Assembly: GCA_029573925.1 (NCBI GenBank)
Contig: JAKQBV010000482.1
Location: 1 to 8,537 of the forward strand
DNA from: a bacterium
GTDB taxonomy: Bacteria > UBP15 > UBA6099
Direction: 5' to 3'
DNA length: 8,537 bases
Numbering within the stretch: the stretch's first letter is position 1; each line of letters starts with the position of its first letter. Under the pieces are notes generated by a model that saw only the letters and a program-made list of their open reading frames with translations, was not told the origin of the DNA and did no database searches. Made by a program: the position numbers and the translations under genes. Below are positions 6,120 to 8,537 of this stretch, piece by piece.

Positions 6120-6724
6120 GAACCCTTATTCTTCTCATGGGCGGGAAAAGTTCCCGTATGGGCGCGGATAAAACCCGCTTAGAGATCAACGGCCGCCCGA
6201 TTATTGACGACATAATAGAAAAGCTTTCTCCTTATTACCCGGAAATAATTCTCTCGACCAACGAGCCTGAACGCTACTCCCGGCTGGGGCTTCCCGCCAT
6301 TGCGGACAATACCCCCGGACAAGGGCCTGCGGGCGGTTTGCTCTCCGTTATGAACGCTTTTCCGAGAGAACAATATCAAGTCGCCCCCTGCGACACCCCT
6401 TTCATAGACGGAGCCACACTCGCCCGCGTTTTCGATCTCTCAGAAGACTCGGACGCCGGAATTGTGTTTTCTAAAGAAGGCCCTCAGCCCCTATTGTCTT
6501 CATACTCCACAGCGGCCCGCGACGCGCTTGAACGCGGAATAAGTCGCGGCGTCTTCAAAATAATGGCCTGCATCGAAAACCTGAGAATTCGTTGGATATC
6601 CGCCGCCGATCTTGGTCTCGATGATGATTCGTGGCGCAGGTTTGTCTTCAACGTGAATAGCCCGCAAGACCTCGAAATCGCAAGGGCAATGGCAGCAGAC
6701 GGCGGCTCCGGCTTGACCTCATAA
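6116..6724 (+). CDS. mobA: Molybdenum cofactor guanylyltransferase (MobA)
   Basis: A 202-residue nucleotidyltransferase that attaches GMP from GTP to molybdopterin, making the bis-MGD precursor used by DMSO-reductase-type molybdenum or tungsten enzymes; cytoplasmic. Seen: the nucleotide-binding motif LMGGKSSRMGADK (7-19, family LAGGxSxRMGxDK), D64, GQGPAGGL (68-75), the metal-binding PCDTPFI (C92, D93) and the C-terminal NVNSPQDL (179-186, family NxNxPxDL). Length matches the family. The start overlaps the stop of the McsA::McsB-like gene (ATGA), with GGGGAGG (6095-6101) 14 bases upstream, a rather long gap, so translation is probably coupled. No other cofactor gene or molybdoenzyme lies in the window. 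An AT-only inverted repeat (6745-6764) follows; no GC-rich terminator is seen. Confidence 0.9.
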   Translation: MRTLILLMGGKSSRMGADKTRLEINGRPIIDDIIEKLSPYYPEIILSTNEPERYSRLGLPAIADNTPGQGPAGGLLSVMNAFPREQYQVAPCDTPFIDGATLARVFDLSEDSDAGIVFSKEGPQPLLSSYSTAARDALERGISRGVFKIMACIENLRIRWISAADLGLDDDSWRRFVFNVNSPQDLEIARAMAADGGSGLTS

Positions 6725-6762
6725 CAATGACGCGATAAAGATTAAAAAAAGAAAACTCTTTT

Positions 6763-6791
6763 TTGACCTCCGGCCTACGGGGCGCTATATT
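6763..6791 (+). promoter_or_regulatory. Strong candidate promoter for the Het-C-like gene
   Basis: TTGACC (6763-6768) and TATATT (6786-6791) are separated by exactly 17 bases, each with five of six consensus matches. Transcription would start near 6798. The promoter lies inside the in-frame extension from a TTG at 6763, which argues that the extension is not translated and that the gene starts at 6871. An AT-only inverted repeat (AAAAAAG/CTTTTTT) overlaps the -35 box. Confidence 0.65.
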
Positions 6792-6802
6792 GGTTGTTAA
6801 TC

Positions 6803-6816
6803 CGGCGCGCGCGCCG
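6803..6816. repeat. 14-base perfect GC palindrome in the leader
   Basis: CGGCGCGCGCGCCG is its own reverse complement. It lies about 12 bases after the -10 box of the preceding promoter, at the predicted start of the transcript. It could be an operator for a dimeric repressor, or a 5' hairpin with a 5-base stem and 4-base loop in the 73-base leader. Confidence 0.45.
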
Positions 6817-6870
6817 CTAGCTTCTCTTCCACAGCGGCCCCGGCTAATATCGGGTCAGGATATCCGCCAC

Positions 6871-7707
6871 ATGAACACTCTTTATCACCTGTCCATAGTA
6901 AAAACGGCTTTTAGAGACCATCTGTCTCCAGCGGCCATCGACACCATCGCAAGATACAACTTCAACACGGACTTCTACGGCGTCATCGGATGGAAGGCCC
7001 TTAACTGGAAAGTTTTTCCTCTATATCCGTTCGCCCGCAGGTGGTATCAGGAACTCGACCATTTCGACCACTGGCAGGAGCCTGAGAAAATCATAGAAAA
7101 CTGGCGCATGCACCGCGACTTGATAATGGAAATCGCGGACGACAAAAAGCATCCTCCCGGAAAGCTTGAGGCGATGTACAGGATTATGGGCAGGTCGTCT
7201 CACGCCATTTCCGACCTGACAAGCCACACCAACTTCGTGCCGATGCTGTTCGAGTATTACTCCGAGGACGAAGAAGCCAAAGCAAAACTGCATGAGTCGG
7301 GTATGACCGCCGCAGAGTATATCCCGGAAAACGCGCCCACTTTCGGCCACGTCCTGAACCTGCCCGCTTATGCGCGGTTCAGAGAAAAATATCTGCCCAA
7401 ACTTTTCGCGTTCATCTCAGTGCCCGACGAAGGGCCGCGAAGCCACAGCGAATGCGGCATGGACAGTCCCAACGAGCCTAGAACATACGGCAACTTGCAT
7501 CATGGCATATTCAAATCCGTATACCGCATCTCCGAAAGAGATGTCAGCAATATCGCAAGAGAACTTTTCGATAAGCTTAAAATTGAGAACCCCGCCAAGT
7601 TTCAGGCTCTTTCCGAAGACAGGCGGGACATACAAATCGGGCCTGACGGCGGGCCGCGCGAACGCCGCGCCCGCTTCTGGGCGCAGAAAGTCGGCGGCTG
7701 GGATTAA
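6871..7707 (+). CDS. Het-C / zinc-dependent phospholipase C-like protein
   Basis: A 278-residue protein rich in His, Trp and Tyr. The central motif HAISDLTSHTNFV (111-123) matches the HxxxDxxxHxN metal motif of the zinc-dependent phospholipase C/Het-C group. Other candidate ligands are H6, H64, H67, H81, SHSECGMDSPN (191-201, resembling the THxxxxKDSP region of the group) and H210/H211. Members bind a small zinc cluster and some hydrolyse phospholipids; whether this one is an enzyme is not shown. No signal peptide or membrane segment is present, which is odd for a phospholipase and suggests a cytoplasmic role or another substrate. The start ATG 6871 follows AGGA (6857-6860) by 10 bases. An in-frame TTG at 6763 would add 36 residues but falls on the -35 box, so it is rejected. 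The GNAT gene follows after 36 bases on the same strand. Confidence 0.7.
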   Translation: MNTLYHLSIVKTAFRDHLSPAAIDTIARYNFNTDFYGVIGWKALNWKVFPLYPFARRWYQELDHFDHWQEPEKIIENWRMHRDLIMEIADDKKHPPGKLEAMYRIMGRSSHAISDLTSHTNFVPMLFEYYSEDEEAKAKLHESGMTAAEYIPENAPTFGHVLNLPAYARFREKYLPKLFAFISVPDEGPRSHSECGMDSPNEPRTYGNLHHGIFKSVYRISERDVSNIARELFDKLKIENPAKFQALSEDRRDIQIGPDGGPRERRARFWAQKVGGWD

Positions 7708-7743
7708 TCTTTCACTTTTTTTGCTCCGCCTCTCCAATCATCT

Positions 7744-8361
7744 ATGGCATCCCGAATGGAAATAGTCGAAAAGCGCGACCGCGACGGTCGCGAACTGGCA
7801 AAGTTGCTCGCGACCGCATTCTCAGACAAATACAAGGCGATGTGCGACGACATCAGGACAGCGGAGGAAATTATCGCCGCCGAAATGGAATGGCGGGGAG
7901 CGGATTCAAATCTCTTCGTCGCTCTTATGGACGGCGAGATAGCAGGCAGCGTTGAAGTCGTAGGTCTCGATTTCGGCTGTGCCCCCAGCGACGCCGTCGC
8001 AGAGAACTACCTCGACATTCTCGGAGCGGGAAGGGGGATGAGGGCGCTATATATGTTGTCCCTTCTTGGTCAGTCGCTCGAAAGGGACGAGGCATGCGTC
8101 TCCCAACTCGCCGTCGCCCCTCGATGCCAACGTCGCGGCGTCGCCGCGGCCTTGCTCGCGCGCGCGGAACGATACGCCGGGGAAAAATCCATGAAATCTA
8201 TATCTCTCTGGGTGTCCGCCGAAAACGCTCCCGCAATCAGTCTCTACCATAAACTGGGATACAAGATAGAAAAGACCCGCGATTCTGAAAACCTAAAACG
8301 CTTCTTCAACTGCGGCCGCTGGCTCAAAATGTCAAAACCCGTTCCCAATAACGAAATCTAA
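7744..8361 (+). CDS. GNAT-family N-acetyltransferase
   Basis: A 205-residue acetyl-CoA-dependent acyltransferase. Motif A is clear at about 119-138 (VSQLAVAPRCQRRGVAAALL) with the pyrophosphate-binding signature Q129-R-R-G132-V-A134. Motif B follows at 152-173 with N161 and Y168 (SAENAPAISLYHKLGY), the tyrosine being the usual general acid. The N-terminal part contributes the substrate side, and the acceptor (protein, amino acid, drug or small amine) cannot be read. The C-terminus ends in a strand-like WLKMSKPV. Two starts are possible, ATG 7744 and ATG 7756; neither has a recognisable Shine-Dalgarno site, so the longer is given. With only 36 bases from the preceding gene and no terminator between, co-transcription with the Het-C-like gene is likely. 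Confidence 0.88.
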   Translation: MASRMEIVEKRDRDGRELAKLLATAFSDKYKAMCDDIRTAEEIIAAEMEWRGADSNLFVALMDGEIAGSVEVVGLDFGCAPSDAVAENYLDILGAGRGMRALYMLSLLGQSLERDEACVSQLAVAPRCQRRGVAAALLARAERYAGEKSMKSISLWVSAENAPAISLYHKLGYKIEKTRDSENLKRFFNCGRWLKMSKPVPNNEI

Positions 8362-8412
8362 TCAGGTTTTGCGCTTAAGTTTCCACCAACGTTGGATAAT
8401 AGGCATGAATCA

Positions 8413-8431
8413 GAATCCTAGAGAAGGATTC
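8413..8431. repeat. Inverted repeat between convergent genes
   Basis: GAATCCT (8413-8419) and AGGATTC (8425-8431) are exact inverted repeats with a 5-base loop AGAGA. It sits in the 74-base gap between the converging GNAT and activase genes. No T-run follows on either strand. The core equals that of the hairpin at 2513-2531 except for two loop bases. Confidence 0.55.
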
Positions 8432-8435
8432 CAGA

Positions 8436-8537
8436 CTATTGCTTTGCCAAATCAAAGGCGAAAAGAGCGGCTCCGAGAGCGCCTATGTGCTGCGGGTGGT
8501 CTGGCGTCTTGATGCTCTTTCCGGAAGCTGATTCCAG
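8436..8537 (-). CDS. 3' end of a BadF/HgdC-type ATPase (dehydratase activator family)
   Basis: The last 33 codons of a gene entering from the right edge and stopping at TAG 8436-8438. The visible protein includes SGKSIKTPDHPQ, then HIGALGAALFAFDLAKQ. The segment 'P-[DE]-x-P-x-x-[IV]-G-A-L-G-A-A-L-x-A' is the characteristic end of the ASKHA-type ATPases (BadF/BadG/BcrA/BcrD and HgdC). These activate 2-hydroxyacyl-CoA dehydratases or benzoyl-CoA reductases by ATP-driven electron transfer in anaerobes. The iron-sulfur cysteines and nucleotide site lie outside the window, so activator and other family members cannot be told apart. Confidence 0.75.
   Translation of the reverse strand: MESASGKSIKTPDHPQHIGALGAALFAFDLAKQ

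Noticed and set aside
6763..6870. N-terminal extension of the Het-C-like protein from TTG 6763
   Set aside because: The codons coincide with -35 and -10 boxes at ideal spacing and a GC palindrome, and a better start with AGGA lies at 6871.
1..8537. CRISPR array, insertion sequence, tRNA or riboswitch
   Set aside because: No regularly spaced repeats, transposase-like protein, cloverleaf or recognised aptamer pattern was found on reading both strands by eye.

Overview
The window reads as chromosomal DNA from a bacterium of moderate GC content, with ordinary Shine-Dalgarno sites and sigma70-like promoters. No transposase, integrase, phage gene, tRNA, rRNA or CRISPR array was seen. The gene set suggests an anaerobe from a Firmicutes-like or Synergistota-like lineage: an HgdC/BadF-type activase end, a family 4 glycosidase, an McsA/McsB-type protein and a MobA. 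This placement is an inference from gene content only.

Layout. Positions 1-195 hold nothing firm. On the minus strand lie a PH-like/double zinc-ribbon protein (196-726) and a family 4 glycoside hydrolase (895-2193). The GH4 gene has a repeat cluster upstream that looks like an operator. A long gene-poor stretch follows (2236-2720) with several perfect hairpins. One is a clear intrinsic terminator at 2587-2620, which best serves a small minus-strand gene of 60 codons (2722-2904) that has an excellent ribosome binding site. From about 3060 onward transcription runs on the plus strand in three units: PHP phosphoesterase + YkvA/DUF1232 membrane protein (3135-4281), an McsA::McsB-like fusion + MobA (4443-6724, ATGA overlap), and a Het-C/zinc-phospholipase-C-like protein (6871-7707) followed by a GNAT acetyltransferase (7744-8361). 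At the right edge the last 33 codons of a BadF/HgdC-type ATPase run in on the minus strand, converging on the GNAT gene.

The most interesting item is the 558-residue fusion at 4443-6119. Its N-terminal third is a textbook McsA (four CxxC pairs plus a UVR motif). The remainder aligns by eye along the length of the protein-arginine kinase McsB, but most of the signature catalytic and nucleotide-binding positions are replaced. It therefore looks like an activator fused to a pseudokinase, or to a strongly diverged phosphoarginine-reading domain. Other points worth a second look are the small minus-strand gene with tandem 3' hairpins, the GH4 with an unusual Cys-Pro-Glu metal motif, the phased ATCCGG repeats in front of it, and a hairpin sequence shared by two distant intergenic regions.
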